64,000 nucleotides of DNA, taken from positions 68,065,001-68,129,000 of the forward strand of contig OY856411.1 of assembly GCA_963693085.1 (NCBI GenBank), written 5' to 3'. The translations under genes were made by a program, and so were the position numbers. The stretch is from Alisma plantago-aquatica. Lineage: Eukaryota > Streptophyta > Magnoliopsida > Alismatales > Alismataceae. The notes beneath the pieces are model-generated. The model had not been told where the DNA came from. It saw only the letters and a program-made list of their open reading frames with translations, and made no database searches. Shown one piece after another: positions 48,241 through 60,627 of this stretch (its first letter is position 1; the number at the start of each line of letters is the position of its first letter).

Positions 48241-49172
48241 GCTTCTAAGGTCACAGATGATTTTAATTTTTGATTTTGACCTTTATCAAAAGTATACTAA
48301 GTATAAAAATGATGTCAAATTAAGCATTTTGTCAAAGCTTATTTTAGGTTGACCTTGACTTCGACCATAGCGCCCCTTGGTCAAATTTCATTTCAACCAA
48401 GAGGCAGAAATTGCAGATTTCCAATTAAGCATTCAAATTAGATATCAATTTTGAAGCATGTTAAGTGATACTCAATATGAAAACATCCTCTTAAAAATGA
48501 AAGCATGATTAATATCTCAAGTCTTTTAAAGATACCAATTGAGAAATTTTTATAACATTGTGCTCTTTGCAAGCATTTCTAAAAGACATATCACCAATGA
48601 AACATTTTGCTTTCCTATGTATCATCAAGAAGCATGCATACAATTATCATTATCTGTTCATGCTAACACAACATCATCTTTATGAGCTGAATGATGAAAT
48701 AGTGAAAGTATATCCATGATGTAATGATAGAACAATAAAAGCATATGATAATTCCATGTGAATAATGATAAACAGAAATTTCCTTTTTATTAAACTAAGC
48801 ATAATTTCAGTTTTTAACTTAAATCATTTATAGAATAAACCAAATTAATTTCATATAAGTTTTCAAGGATGATTTCCAAAATATATACAGTCATTAATCA
48901 CAAATAGATAGCAATTTGATCAATTACAAAAAGAATTCAGCAATTTTACAGCAGACTGGAAATCAGTGACATGCTCGATCGACAATTTCTCAACTGAGGT
49001 CCACTCGGTCGACAATTTCTCGACCGACAAAGTTTCTGGAATATTTTCAGAACTGTTAATTTATTCCAAGCAAAATAAGATTATGCAAGTTAGAGCTCGA
49101 TTGTGTTGAGATATGACATTTGTATATCAAAAATCAGTTTAGGTCAAATCTCAACTAGTTAATTTTAAGCTA
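48241..49172. other. AT-rich non-coding interior of Sirevirus D, where pol is missing
   Basis: No pol motif in any frame. At 48975-49025 two more CGGTCGA-type motifs occur (CTCGGTCGACAATTTCTCGA), similar to those in the LTR. Confidence 0.6.
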
Positions 49173-50858
49173 CTAAGTTTTAGGAATCCAAGCTAAATCA
49201 TCATTCTTTTTCTTATATGGGCATGAAAATGAATAATGTCCAAGACGCATGCAATAATGACAACTAATAGAGTCAACTTCATTTCTCTTTCTAGGAATTG
49301 TGTTCCTAGGTACAAACATAATCTTAGTCTTGGATGCTTTAACTCTTTTGGGTTTATTTCTCCTTGGATCATATCCTAATCCTCTTCTTCCATTATAACT
49401 AGAGGAAATTTTCAGAATATTTTCAAGCATGTCATTTCATCTTAACTCATTTACATTTCTTTGTAACTTAGCAATATCATCCATCTTCTTGTTTATATCT
49501 TTCTTTGCTTGATCTAAATCAGATACTAGAGAGTTTCTTTCTTTGACAACCTCATCATAATCTAAATGTGAACATAGAACAGGTTGTTTCTGAAGATCAT
49601 TCACTTGAGTTTGCAAGTTTAACTTTTCTAAGGAAAGAAAATTGCAATTAGCTTCTACCGATTTTATCTTAAGATCATAATCTTCATTTTCCTTTTTGAG
49701 ATTTTCATTTTCGAATACAAGAGCAAGAAGTTTAACATTTAAATCATCATTTACTTTATTTGATTTCTTAAGTTTCTTCTTGCACTCAATATATTTCTCA
49801 TGAGTATCTTGAAGACTAGCAATTAGATCTTCTTTTGGTAGATCATAAAGACTTACCTATTCTTCGTCTTCATTTGTTGTAGCAATGAGGCATTCTACTT
49901 CTTCTTTTCCATCATCACTATCATCACTTGAATCATCCCATGCAGCTTTATATGCTCTTTCTTTCTTTTTGTGAGATGATTTCTTCCCTTTCTTGAGTTT
50001 TGGACAATCACCTTTCATGTGTCCCTTTTTGCCACATTCAAAGCACCTGGAAGAAGAAACACTAAAAGTTTTATTAGTTTTAAAACTTTTATATTGCTTA
50101 CCATTTACAATGAGAGTTTCTTCTTCACTATCATCTTCACTTGTGTCATGAGTGTCCTTGGTTGATGCTTTGAATGCAATGTCCTTCTTTTTCCCTTGTT
50201 GACGTTCACGTTCTCTTCTTTCTTCCTCTTCTAAAGTTGCCTCATGAGCTTCTAGATTGCCAATGAGTTGCTCCATTTTCAGTTTAGTGAGATCATTAGC
50301 TTCTTCAATGGCTGTCACCTTGGGCTTGTATTTGGGAGGAAGTGATCGAAGTACCTTTGACACCTGATCTTCTTCAAGAACAGTTTTTCCTAAGGCATTT
50401 AAACCATTAACAATAGAAGAGAATTTTGCAAACATTTCACTAATGGATTCATTCGGATCCATACGAAAGTGTTCAAATTTCTGTTTAAGCATACTAATCT
50501 TAGAATTCTTAACTTGAACCGTACCTTCATAAGTTATGGACAATCTATGCCATATTTCATAGCCTGTTTCACAATTTGATATTCTATTAAATTCTCCTAC
50601 TGAAATTGAACAATAAAGAATACTTACAGCCTTTGCATTTATTTGAGCCGATTTTACCGTATTTGCATCCCACTCTGCATATTGCTTTTGAGGAAGCTCG
50701 TATGGGGTTGACATCATTCTCCATAAATCCCAACTTATGCCTTGAAAGTAGAACTGCATCCTTCTCTTCCAATATGTGTAGTTTGTTCCATCAAACACTG
50801 GAGGTCTAGCAACAAATGTCCCTTCAAGATTAAGGTTGTTGAGCACTCTGTCACCCAT
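49173..50858 (-). pseudogene. gag of Sirevirus D, one frame with two internal stops
   Basis: The frame from ATG 50858 to the stop at 49173 spans 561 codons. Residues 1-333 are open: the copia gag core (FDGTNYTYWKRRMQFYFQGI, KISMLKQKFEHFRMDPNESI, KVLRSLPPKYKPKVTAIEEA) and a zinc knuckle CFECGKKGHMKGDCP. After a TAG at 49857 comes a Lys/Glu/Leu-rich coiled-coil region of about 140 residues. A TGA at about 49438-49440 follows. The last part has a second knuckle, CHYCMRLGHYSFSCP, ending WIPKT. Two knuckles around a coiled coil fit the long Sirevirus gag. The first stop could truncate gag to 333 aa, which may still assemble. Confidence 0.88.
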
Positions 50859-50891
50859 TCTTCAAGACCTTGTTAGGGTTCCTTGAAGCCT

Positions 50892-50903
50892 GCTCTGATA
50901 CCA
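50892..50903 (-). other. Primer binding site of Sirevirus D
   Basis: The minus strand reads TGGTATCAGAGC, two bases from the LTR edge at 50906. Confidence 0.92.
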
Positions 50904-50905
50904 AT

Positions 50906-52347
50906 TGAAAAAAACACTAGAGGGGGGGTGAATAGAGTTTTAAAGATATTTTAACAATTATTTAACTCAAACAACCAATCCCAAAATATTGGACAAGGGG
51001 ACAAGGATTTAGAGTGGTTCCAACTTTAGCAAATACTAAAGTTGTCAGTCCACTACCCGGTTGCTTACCCAACCGGGATTTGGAAAGAATTTAATTTTAT
51101 TACCTCGCAAGGACTTTACATAAAATTACAATTCTCTCCCTAAACCCTTCAAGCAGCCTTCACCTAGAAGTAATCGCACCAACCTTGAAGCAGCCTTCAC
51201 CTAGAACTAATTGCACCAACCTTGAAGCAGCCTTCCTCCTGAAGTAGCTTCCCGTTGCAATAGCCTTCTTGAAGTAGCTTCCCGTTGCGATAGCCTTCTT
51301 GAAGTAGCTTGAAGTACACCTTCACCTCCGAGAAGAACTTTCTCCAATCTACAGCCTCCAACCCTAGGAGTAGCAAGGAGAATACAAAGACTAAAGGAAC
51401 AAGAAGGAAAATAGAAATTACAACTTATCCTTTTAAGCATAAGGCTTGATTTTCCTATATCAAGTGTATTGATCTCCTAACCAATGGGTGTAGAAGTGTA
51501 AGTGCTGTGGAAAGGAGATGCTAGCCTATAGGACATGAAATTAGAGCAATGGGAATGAATAGCCAATGTTGGAATTGCTCTATTTCTCAAAACAGATTGC
51601 CAATGAGTATTCAAGCTCAAGTATAGCACAAGTGTAGCTTAGGTGTGTTTTGGTGTCCTAAGGCATGTCCTATTTATAGGAATGACCTACAAGTGCTTAA
51701 GGACATTCTAGACACTTTCTAAGGGGTTCTAAGTGCTTAACTAGACGTTGGGTATAAGTTAGGTGCATTAGTAACGGCTAGTTGTTTTAATCTGCAGTTG
51801 CTGTCAGAGTCCATCTCAGTCGACAAATTGTCGACCGAGATACCTACTCGGTCAAAGTTTTGTCGACCGATAGGCTCTCTGGATCAACGTTCATTTGCAA
51901 CTGCCAACTACCTTGTCAGCTGTGTCTAACGGCTACTTGGGTCTTTCTCGGTCGAGAAGTTTGTCGACCAAGAGTGTCTCGGTCGAGGAGTTTGTCAACC
52001 GAGATTGACCCTGTTTCAATCTTTCAATTAAGGCACTAAGTGTGTGTATGAGTGTGCATATGTGACACGTTTTGAAGGGGATGACCTAACTAAGTGTGGT
52101 GTTTAGCTAGGGAAGATCTAATGCTTGATTTACATGAAGTCTAAGTACTTGTACATTATATATTTGTACAAGTTTACAATTGATTACATTTCATGACATT
52201 TACAAACATTCAAGCATATAGATTCCCTAGAACTTTGTCATCCACATTATTCCTACAACACTCAAGTAGCACGTTAGATCAACACGAATGAAATGTTTGT
52301 CATCATCGAAACAAAGGGATTTATCATAATGTCCAATTTATCCAACA
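50906..52347 (-). repeat. 5' LTR of Sirevirus D
   Basis: Near-identical to 46128-47567. The TATA box is the minus strand of 51670-51679. Confidence 0.95.
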
Positions 52348-52764
52348 GTTCTTCCTCTGCAAGATATTCTCAATCTCCTCCGTGCTTGTCCACCTAAAAA
52401 TGTTGGATCCCACGAGGGTGAAACCATTGTAATTGCCCCAGCGAGAGATATAACTCTTCTCCAAAAACATTATTATTGCAGTTTAATAATATAAAATTGG
52501 GCAGAGGATAAGCAGTTTAAAGCATTTTCATCTTAAAGCATTGTAACTATTTAGGATAGAATAATAGATCAACTATTCTCTTAATAAGGAATAGGAAGAA
52601 CATGTATATCATTTATCCATCATATTATACCATCATGTCAAACTTCTCTTGTGACACTCATTATCTTGATATGTCACCCATGAGACATTATTATTTCAAT
52701 CTATTGGCCTTAGCCAATATACTAAATAGATATGGGATTATATATACCATGTACTCATATATCA

Positions 52765-53335
52765 TTAATACAGGCATTGGGTTATTACCAATCCTGTGTC
52801 ATTATTATAGGCATTGGGTTATTACCAATCTTGTGTCATTATTACAGCCATTGGGTTATTACCAATCATGTGTCATCATTACATGCATTGAGCCTCAGCC
52901 AGGTATTGGATTCTTCCAAACCTGATTACACCGCCAGGCATTGGACACTACCAATCCTGATTTCACGGCCAGGCATTGGACTCTAACCAATCCTAATTAC
53001 ACAGCCAGGCATTGGACTCTAACCAATCCTGATTATACAGCCAAGCATTGGACTCTAACCAATCTTGATTACACATCTAGGCATTGGACTCTAACCAATC
53101 CTGATTACACAGCCAAACATTGGACTCTAACCAATAATCATTACACAGCCAGGCATTGGACTCTAACCAATCCTAATTACACAGCCATGCATTGGACTCT
53201 AACCAATCCTGATTACACTGCTAGGCATTAGACTTTAACCAATCCTGATTACAGGCATTACACCTCTGCCAAGTATTCGACTTTAACCAATCCTGATTAC
53301 AAAGCAAGGCATTGGACTCTAACCAATCCTTATTA
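52765..53335. repeat. Tandem arrays in LTR of element C, about 36-37 bp units
   Basis: Four units around GGCATTGGGTTATTACCAAT are followed by about eleven units of GGCATTGGACTCTAACCAAT plus CCTGATTACACAGCCA. Each unit contains the inverted pair ATTGG...CCAAT. The open frame seen here (repeated HWTLTNPDYTA) follows from the unit length being a multiple of three. Confidence 0.92.
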
Positions 53336-54484
53336 CACAAAACATGGGATATAAATTCCTTTAACTTATCATTAATCATCACATCCTTATCTAGCCTTTG
53401 AACCCAAGGTTAGCCTACATAGTTGTTCACATTCTTAATTAAATACAATTGTTCCTTTTATTAGGTTTATTATTATCATTTCTTATAGTAAACTTTTATA
53501 ATCATCTTGGTGCTTCTCATTATGCCACAATTGTTCTCTTGGCTCATAAGACCCATAAAGCATCTTGTCACCTCTCACTAGGCAACATCTAACCATATGG
53601 CTCACAAGGCCATTAAACATCTTGTCACCTCTCACTAGGCAACAATAACATATTACCTCATGTAATACAATAGTAACACCACTATTCCCTCAATAGGGTT
53701 AGGGCTTACTATTTACGTCACCTTAGGGTTTCTCATGTCCCATTACCCAATTTAGGGTTAGGGTTTCCCATCTCACATTAATTAGGATTTCATATTTATC
53801 AAATACACCTTAATATGTTGCTCCACACCTCTAGGAGCATCCATTAACATTTCAGGTATTCAATCATGTTTATTACTCTTAACATTTTTCAATAAATGAT
53901 TATCAATACAAGGTATGAGTTCATTTCTCATCCTCATCATGGTATGATTACATCATACTCATTAGTTTAGCTTAACCCCATTCTCAAGGTATATTAGCCT
54001 ATTCTTATCAAATTATATCAAACTCATTACATTTCATTGTAACAATTTACATAACATACTTCACGTGTTTCCTGCCCAAGTATATTGGATTTGAGGTACA
54101 TGAATGCTTATCAACCTTGGGATGCTAAAAGTGATATCTATCATATCTTGATGTATCACTTTCCTCATCACTTCCAACTTACTTGAGTTATCAACTTTTC
54201 TTGGATTAAGGTATTTCCCGTCTTAATGCTTTCATCCACTAAACTATCACTTTTACCATGAAGTGCATAGGTCACACACAAGAATGGTCCAACTACCTTC
54301 AATGATATGGACTCATTTCAGGTTAAGGCAATACTTACTATAAGGTTGCCTATAATTAACCAATTCAGATATTTCACCTTTATAAGGCTTTATCCACTAT
54401 TTTATTATTAGGGTTCTGGCTTGTTATCTATTGCCTAAGATTAGGGCTTCATGTATTATAACTAAAAATTAGAGTTTCACATAC

Positions 54485-55035
54485 CTTTACCCTGTATTAG
54501 GGCTCCTCATCATACCATTGCATAGGGTTTCACATGGCATCACCCTCAATCAGGGTTTCACATGGCATCACCCTCAATTAGGGTTTCACATGGCATCACC
54601 CTCAATTAGGGTTTCACATGGCATCACCCTCAATTAGGGTTTCACATGGCATCACCCTCAATTAGGGTTTCTCATGGAATCACCCTCAATTAGGGTTTCA
54701 CATGGCATCACCCTGAATTAGGGTTTCACAAGGCATCACCCTGGATTTGAGTTCTACATCATAACGATACATCAGGGTTTTACATCACATTACCCTAGTT
54801 TAGGGTTTCATGCACTTTACCCTAGAATTAGGGTTCTTATTCAACTATCCATAATTAGGATTTACTATTCCTCCCATTTAGGGTTTCATATTCCATTACC
54901 CATAATTAGGGTTTACTATTCAACCCAATTAGGGTTTCACTCTCCATTCCCATAATTGGGGTTTTTCATTATGTTACCTTGAATTAGGGTTAGGGTTCAT
55001 TAACCTTCTTGATTAGGGTTTCATGATATCTTTAA
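54485..55035 (-). repeat. Telo-box-rich tandem array in LTR of element C
   Basis: About nine units of 27-28 bp (AATTAGGGTTTCACATGGCA plus TCACCCTC) are followed by looser copies of TTAGGGTTT. On the coding strand of the element each unit carries AAACCCTAA, the plant telo-box. Confidence 0.9.
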
Positions 55036-55359
55036 TAAGGATCATACCCTAATCACCACATGATTAATACTCACATGTGAATTCCTTTCTATCATCCTTT
55101 CAACTTGATTAGATTACATCAACCCTCCCATCAAGCACATACAACTATGATTGACATAGTATACAGGGTTATTACTTACTTAAGCTTCAAGGATTAACTC
55201 ACATAGGGTTACCAATTACTTAGTACCTTAAAGGTACAACCCTAGTGAATATATTTGAGATAAACCAGTAACAACCATAAGGTCCTTTTATCTTTCATCC
55301 CCTTAGGTTTCCAATGAAACTGTATGGACAATTCCCACTTGAAAACACTTGGCTCTCCA

Positions 55360-56210
55360 AACGGTTTGAGACCATTTGGTTTCAAATGGTCTTGATACCA
55401 TTTGATCCCAAATGGTCTTGAGACCGTTTGGACTCAAATGGTCTTAAGACTGTTCAGTCCAAACTCTCTCAAAACTGAATGGACCAAAAAGGTCTTTCAT
55501 CACTTAATCAATTCAGGGTTTCAATCATTCAACCATCTATCAATTAAACTACTGATTTATTATTCAATTGAACCATTGAATCACCCTTCAATTAGACCTT
55601 CAATTAGGGTTTGGAACCCAATTGAACGAGGGTGTATAATCAAAAGACCATCAATTAGGGTTTTTAAATCAAGGGACCATCAATGATCAACATTGTGGAA
55701 CCGATTCAATTGACATCAATGAATCATCATAAACTTATGATATAACCTGACCTCAAACGGTCTTGAGGTCATTTGGATGACCTCCAAACGGTCTTGAGAC
55801 CGTTTTCCCCATCCATCATTAAAATTTGTGAAATCCAATTAGAGTTTAGATCATTGGGTTGATCATCAAATTAGCTATTGATTACATTTCGATTTGATAT
55901 CTCTAAATATTCAATTACTCAAACATACTCAACCCTAGACCTCCAAACGGTCTTGGTTGACCTCCAAATGGTATTGAGACCGTTTGGGTTAATCAACCCA
56001 AAATATTAAATCAACCAATTGGAACTTCAGCACTTAGCCCCATTAGGGTTTCTAATTGGAGGATTGTCCATATATTGAATTAATCAATTGGATCCATTAG
56101 ATCATCATCTAACATGCATTAGGGTCCTGACCTCAAATGGTCAAACCATCCAAATGGTCAACCCATCCAAATGGTTTGGCATCCAACCCTCCAAACGGTT
56201 TGTAAACCGT
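55360..56210. repeat. AAACGGTCT...AGACCGTTT palindromes in LTR of element C
   Basis: Inverted repeats of the type AAACGGTCTTGAGACCGTTT, exact or with changes, lie near 55360-55460, 55755-55806, 55945-55990 and 56195-56213. Confidence 0.8.
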
Positions 56211-57648
56211 TTGGTGAAACTGATTGGACCAAAAGTGTTGAAACCTTTTTGCAACTAAAACTTATTAAGATGTGTGCTTAAGATGATGTCATCATCATCA
56301 AACTTCAACCCCTCAAATTCTACTGCCATTTCCATGTTAGTTTCATCAATTACTCAAAGGAATTGCAAGAAGAACAATTGGACATAATGGATTAAGAAAT
56401 TGAATTCAAAAATAATGAATAAGGGTTCAAGTTATAAAACCCACCTCCAATTGAGCTTCAAAGCTCCAAGATCCACGTCTTTAATGGTGGAAGAAGCTTT
56501 CTCAACTATCCCAAGCTCGTCCTCAAGCTTTTGAGTGAAAAGAAATGGCTAGGATAGAAGATTGCATGGAGAAAAGAAGAAATCCATCATTTATTTTCAA
56601 TTTCCACCATGAAATCATGGTGAAAGAAGGTCAAGAAGCTTACCAACAGGTTGGGGGTCGTCCTCATGTTTCTCCAAGCTCCCTTGGTCGTTTTTGCAAG
56701 CATGAAGTGAAAGGGGTTTCGAAATTACCCTTTCAATTCATGAATAAAGGAGCATATATGCATTTTATTAAAAATTCATTTTAGGAGAGAGAAAGTAGGG
56801 ATTATCTCCTCCATTTCCTTGCCACTTTCCCCCTTCCCTTACTTGGTTATGAGGCTATCTTCTTTGCCTCTTATTCCTCTCAATTATCAATGATTTAAAG
56901 AAAAGCAAATTAAGCACCTTAACCCTTATAATAATAATATCCTAAAGTGAGTGGATAATTCCTTTTCTTTTAATAATGTGAGCGAGTTATCCACTTCCTT
57001 TGGATATTTTCGTGCCTTTGAAAGGCACATGGTCTTCCATTCTTTTGAAAAATCATCCCTCAACTTTTGGTTAAAGGGCTCTTCAATTAATGTATTTATT
57101 TTTGCATTAAATTTAAGTAAAGTTCCAATTATGCTTAAATCTTTATTATTTTAATATCAAGATTCTCTCTCCTCCAAAGTAATTCAAATGAGGCGCCCGT
57201 CTCATTTTCTTTTCTCTACATTATGCCAAGAAACATGAAGGACCCTCTTGAAGTGGTAATTTTCATATTGAACCCTAGGTCTTGGGTAAATTGCACATTA
57301 CACCAAAACTAGATTTTAATGCATAACCATTGCTTTATCAGCTCTTTCTTGGTACTCAGGCTACCACAAGCCATACCTCTGCATCATCTTCATTCTCATG
57401 ATGCTTCAACACATGAGGAACATCTTATCATGTAACATTTTGCAATTTAACCCCTCAACTTGGGTAATTTGCACTTTAGTCCAAAACAAGCAAACCAATG
57501 TTTCAACATTATTCGAAAAGGACTAAAATTGAAACATATGTTCCTCTTGAACCTTAATTACTTTTCAAGAAATTAGAGCAAGCATACAATTAAATTTATT
57601 AAGCAAAACATCTAGGGTTAAGGCATAACCCAGGTCAGGGATGTTACA

Positions 57649-58724
57649 AATCATAAACCCCTAACAAGGATTTTGTCCCCAAAATCCCAGATAAAAGGAG
57701 ACAGATATTATTCATTTGTTATATCATTAATTCTCCACATAAAATCTAATTGTTATGGAGATACCATAGAACTTTGATCAATACAAAGTTCTTCCACACA
57801 AAATTCTCATAGAATCAAACACATAGGACACATACTCCATTATCCTTTCATTATTGACTACGGAGTTAATTCTTTGTCAGGTAACACTTTTCTTATTTAG
57901 ATCAAGGTTATTTGTTAATTTCATTTGATAAACTTTTGTTGTAATAATTTTGCAATTATTCCTTCAAATAAATCATTCTCATCAATGTTATGTTTATACA
58001 AAGCATAAACCCCTAACATATGATGTCCATACTACATTAGGTAACTGGACTCATTCCACTGTTAACCATTCCAGGTAACCATCATAAAATAGACTGATAT
58101 TTCTTAGATACTAGAATTCCTTACCTTGGTATCTAACACATGTGTTAATAACACATCATATCCTCATCTTCATTTTTGTTTATAAGTTGATTTATAATTA
58201 AATCAAATTCCTTCGTATATCAATTAGAATGTGGTAGAAATATCCATGCCACATCTCCTTCTTGATTAGGCTTCTTTGGATTGTTTCAGAATGATTACTT
58301 GATCAGAGTAATCATAAAGATAACAATCTAGGTATGTCATACTTACCTTGCCTTCAATAAATGAATACCTGGCCAGGGTATTCAAGAACTGAAATTAGGT
58401 AGTGTGTATTTATTTTATTTTATGTTTTCATCTCTTTAAATTTGATATATTTAATGTCTCAAATTTTCTCTGAGTTCCTTTTTCATCTCTTCCCTTCGTT
58501 AATGAAGAAAGAGAAATTTCAAAACATATAAAAGAATATTAAACTGAACACAAGTTTTCATACTACTTATCTCTTCCTCATATCCCCAAAGGATTATACA
58601 GATGAACTAAACAACACTACCTTTCTTATAGTAGAGAGTAGAGGATATTTCAAAATAGAAAGTTTTATCTTGACATGTCAACCTCACACAAGTTATCTAG
58701 TGTCTTGTCTAGTGGTTCACCTCA
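57649..58724. other. Non-coding interior of element C next to the 3' LTR
   Basis: AT-rich with no pol motif. A purine-rich TTAGGGGTTTATGATT (minus strand) abuts the LTR at 57649 and may be the polypurine tract. The tandem array seen in element B is absent. Confidence 0.6.
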
Positions 58725-59668
58725 TCACTTTTTATTTGGACATTGCCACCTCATATGTCCTCTCTCTCCACATCTATAGCAGGCTCAGAGCCTTTTTGGT
58801 GACTTCTGCTTGGGTGCACTACATTGTGGTTAAGTCGGTACTACTAAAATCTTTGGTTGTTTAGTACCATCAATTCCTTGGTCTTGTGACTGTTTAGACT
58901 TCCTTTTAAGGTTTGTCTCATGTTTATTTGTCATAGACCCTTCTATCCTTCAAATTGACTCCACAAATGTGGCAAACCTCTCTCTACTTTCTAGGGTAGA
59001 TGTCGGAATAGACATCTCAGCATTCAATCCTTTCTCAAAACGTCGAATCTTTTCCTCCTCAGTAGCAGCCATTTGAGGACAAAATCATAAAAGTTCCATG
59101 AACTTAACCTTGTATTCACTTATTGACATGGCTACCTGTCTAATCTTCTCAAACTGTGAGAACCTTTCATCTAAATAAGTCCTTGGAAAATACTTATTGA
59201 TGAATTCTCGACGAAATTCCTCCCATCCAACCTCTTCATCATTCATTTCTATTTCTTCTAGCACTACCCTTCAAAATGTACACAACATGTTTAATTTTGT
59301 CATCATCCGAGATACTAAGGATCTTAAAAGCCTTTTCTAACTCAGTGAGCCAGAGATCAGCATTTGTTGGGTCAGATGTCCCCGCATATTCTATGGCTCC
59401 TACATGACGTAGTCATTCAAAGGTCTTACCAGACCCATATCCCTCATTGGAAACTGGTGCCCTAGGTGTTGGTGCTGGCATCTGGTCTGCCACATACTTC
59501 AGTGTGGTCATGAGTTGCCCAAAAAGATTATGAACATCTAGGTTTCCTCTCATGATTTCATCAACATGGGGATTTTCAGGCACTGGTTCCTCCTTTGCCT
59601 GATCCCTTGCACCTCCCACTGGTGCAGCAACATTGCTCTCAGCAACATGTTCCTCATGTTCTCCAGAC
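58725..59668 (-). pseudogene. gag of element C, complete in outline but frameshifted
   Basis: It starts at ATG 59666-59668 (MSGEHEEHVAESNVAAPVGG) and passes a stop after GSGKTFE. It continues with LWLTELEKAFKILSISDDD, YKVKFMELL, KIRRFEKGLNAEMSIPTS and RFATFVESIRRIEGSMTNK. It ends with an intact CCHC knuckle CYRCGERGHMRWQCPNKK at about 58726-58781. The knuckle and the start are in different frames, so at least one indel lies between. Domain content equals the gag of element A, but nothing of pol follows. Confidence 0.85.
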
Positions 59669-59787
59669 ATCTTAGAGTTATATATCTTCTTATGCATAAG
59701 CAGAAGGCACTATAAGATACACTGAGGTACACTTAGAACAAACTTGATACCTTAGTCCTATGTCTCTGTAGTCTCAGCTAAACTAGA

Positions 59788-59799
59788 GCTCTGATACCA
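59788..59799 (-). other. Primer binding site of element C
   Basis: The minus strand reads TGGTATCAGAGC, eight bases from the LTR edge at 59808. Confidence 0.9.
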
Positions 59800-60627
59800 C
59801 TAAATTATGACGAAGCGTTCAAAACATACATCATTAACTAAGCGGAAGCAATTACTAACAGCGGATTACTGAAAATCACTAAAAATTAAAACCTTTTTCA
59901 AAGAGGTCCAATCATAGGAAAACTATTTCAACAAGAACCAATGTATTACATTTACATCTTGGTTCATAAGTACATAACTTGTACTATCTCTTCTCGAGGG
60001 TTACAACATCCACTGCCTTGTTAAAAGGTAAACACAGACAACATAAGAACCTCGAGGCATCAAGCCAAAATCTCGAAACGATTCATTAAAATCTCTAACT
60101 ATTAACTCTGAGGACCTGAGAGTACAGAGACGACACATAGGAATTCTATCTAAAAGACACGATAGACAATACACTCCACCTGAGTTGTCACTGTTGCTGC
60201 TGATGTTCTCACTATGAAAGATATTCTCAATCTCCTCTGTGCTTGTCCACCTAAAAATGTTGGATCCCACGGGGGTGAGACAATTGTAATTGCCCCAGCG
60301 AGAGATATAACTCTTTTCCAAAAACATTATTATTGTAGTTTAATAATATAAAACTGGGCAAAGGATAAGTAGTTTAAAGCATTCTCATCTTAAAGCATTG
60401 TAACTATTTAGGATAGAACAATAGATCAACTATTCTCTTAATAAGGAATAGGAAGAACATGTATATCATTTATCCATCATATTATACCACCATGTCAAGC
60501 TTCCCTTGTGACACTCATTATCTTGATATGTCACCCATGAGACATTCTTATTTCAATCTGTTGGCCTTAGACAATCTACTAAACAGATATGGGATTATAT
60601 CTACCATGTACTCATATATCATTAATA

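Larger units (their letters stand above)
46128..52347 (-). mobile_element. Sirevirus D: Ty1/copia element with gag but no pol
   Basis: LTRs of 1440 bp (46128-47567) and 1442 bp (50906-52347) are flanked by GTTCT at 46123-46127 and 52348-52352. The primer site is TGGTATCAGAGC (minus strand of 50892-50903). The purine tract AAAAAGGGGGAGAT sits by the 3' LTR, with further copies upstream, a mark of Sireviruses. The interior has gag (50858-49173) and then about 1.6 kb of AT-rich non-coding DNA. No protease, integrase, RT or RNase H is present. The matching empty site is at 60205-60209 in the other LTR of element C. Confidence 0.95.
45726..57648 (-). repeat. 3' LTR of element C, interrupted by Sirevirus D
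   Basis: It aligns by eye with 59808-64000 over the visible part, on both sides of the Sirevirus insertion. It is non-coding apart from the inserted element. It contains the tandem arrays and motif clusters listed separately. Confidence 0.88.

Noticed and set aside
52941..53231. Open frame encoding a repeated HWTLTNPDYTA protein
   Set aside because: The unit length is 36 bp, a multiple of three, so any open unit gives a long frame. There is no start context or conservation of coding sense, and the other LTR copy breaks it.
52765..53335. Regular repeats that look like a CRISPR array
   Set aside because: This is a plant LTR, the units follow each other without unique spacers, and the same array recurs in the partner LTR.
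54485..55035. Telomere or interstitial telomere tract
   Set aside because: TTAGGG is embedded in a 27-28 bp unit and spaced out; there is no run of pure TTTAGGG, and the same array is in both LTRs.
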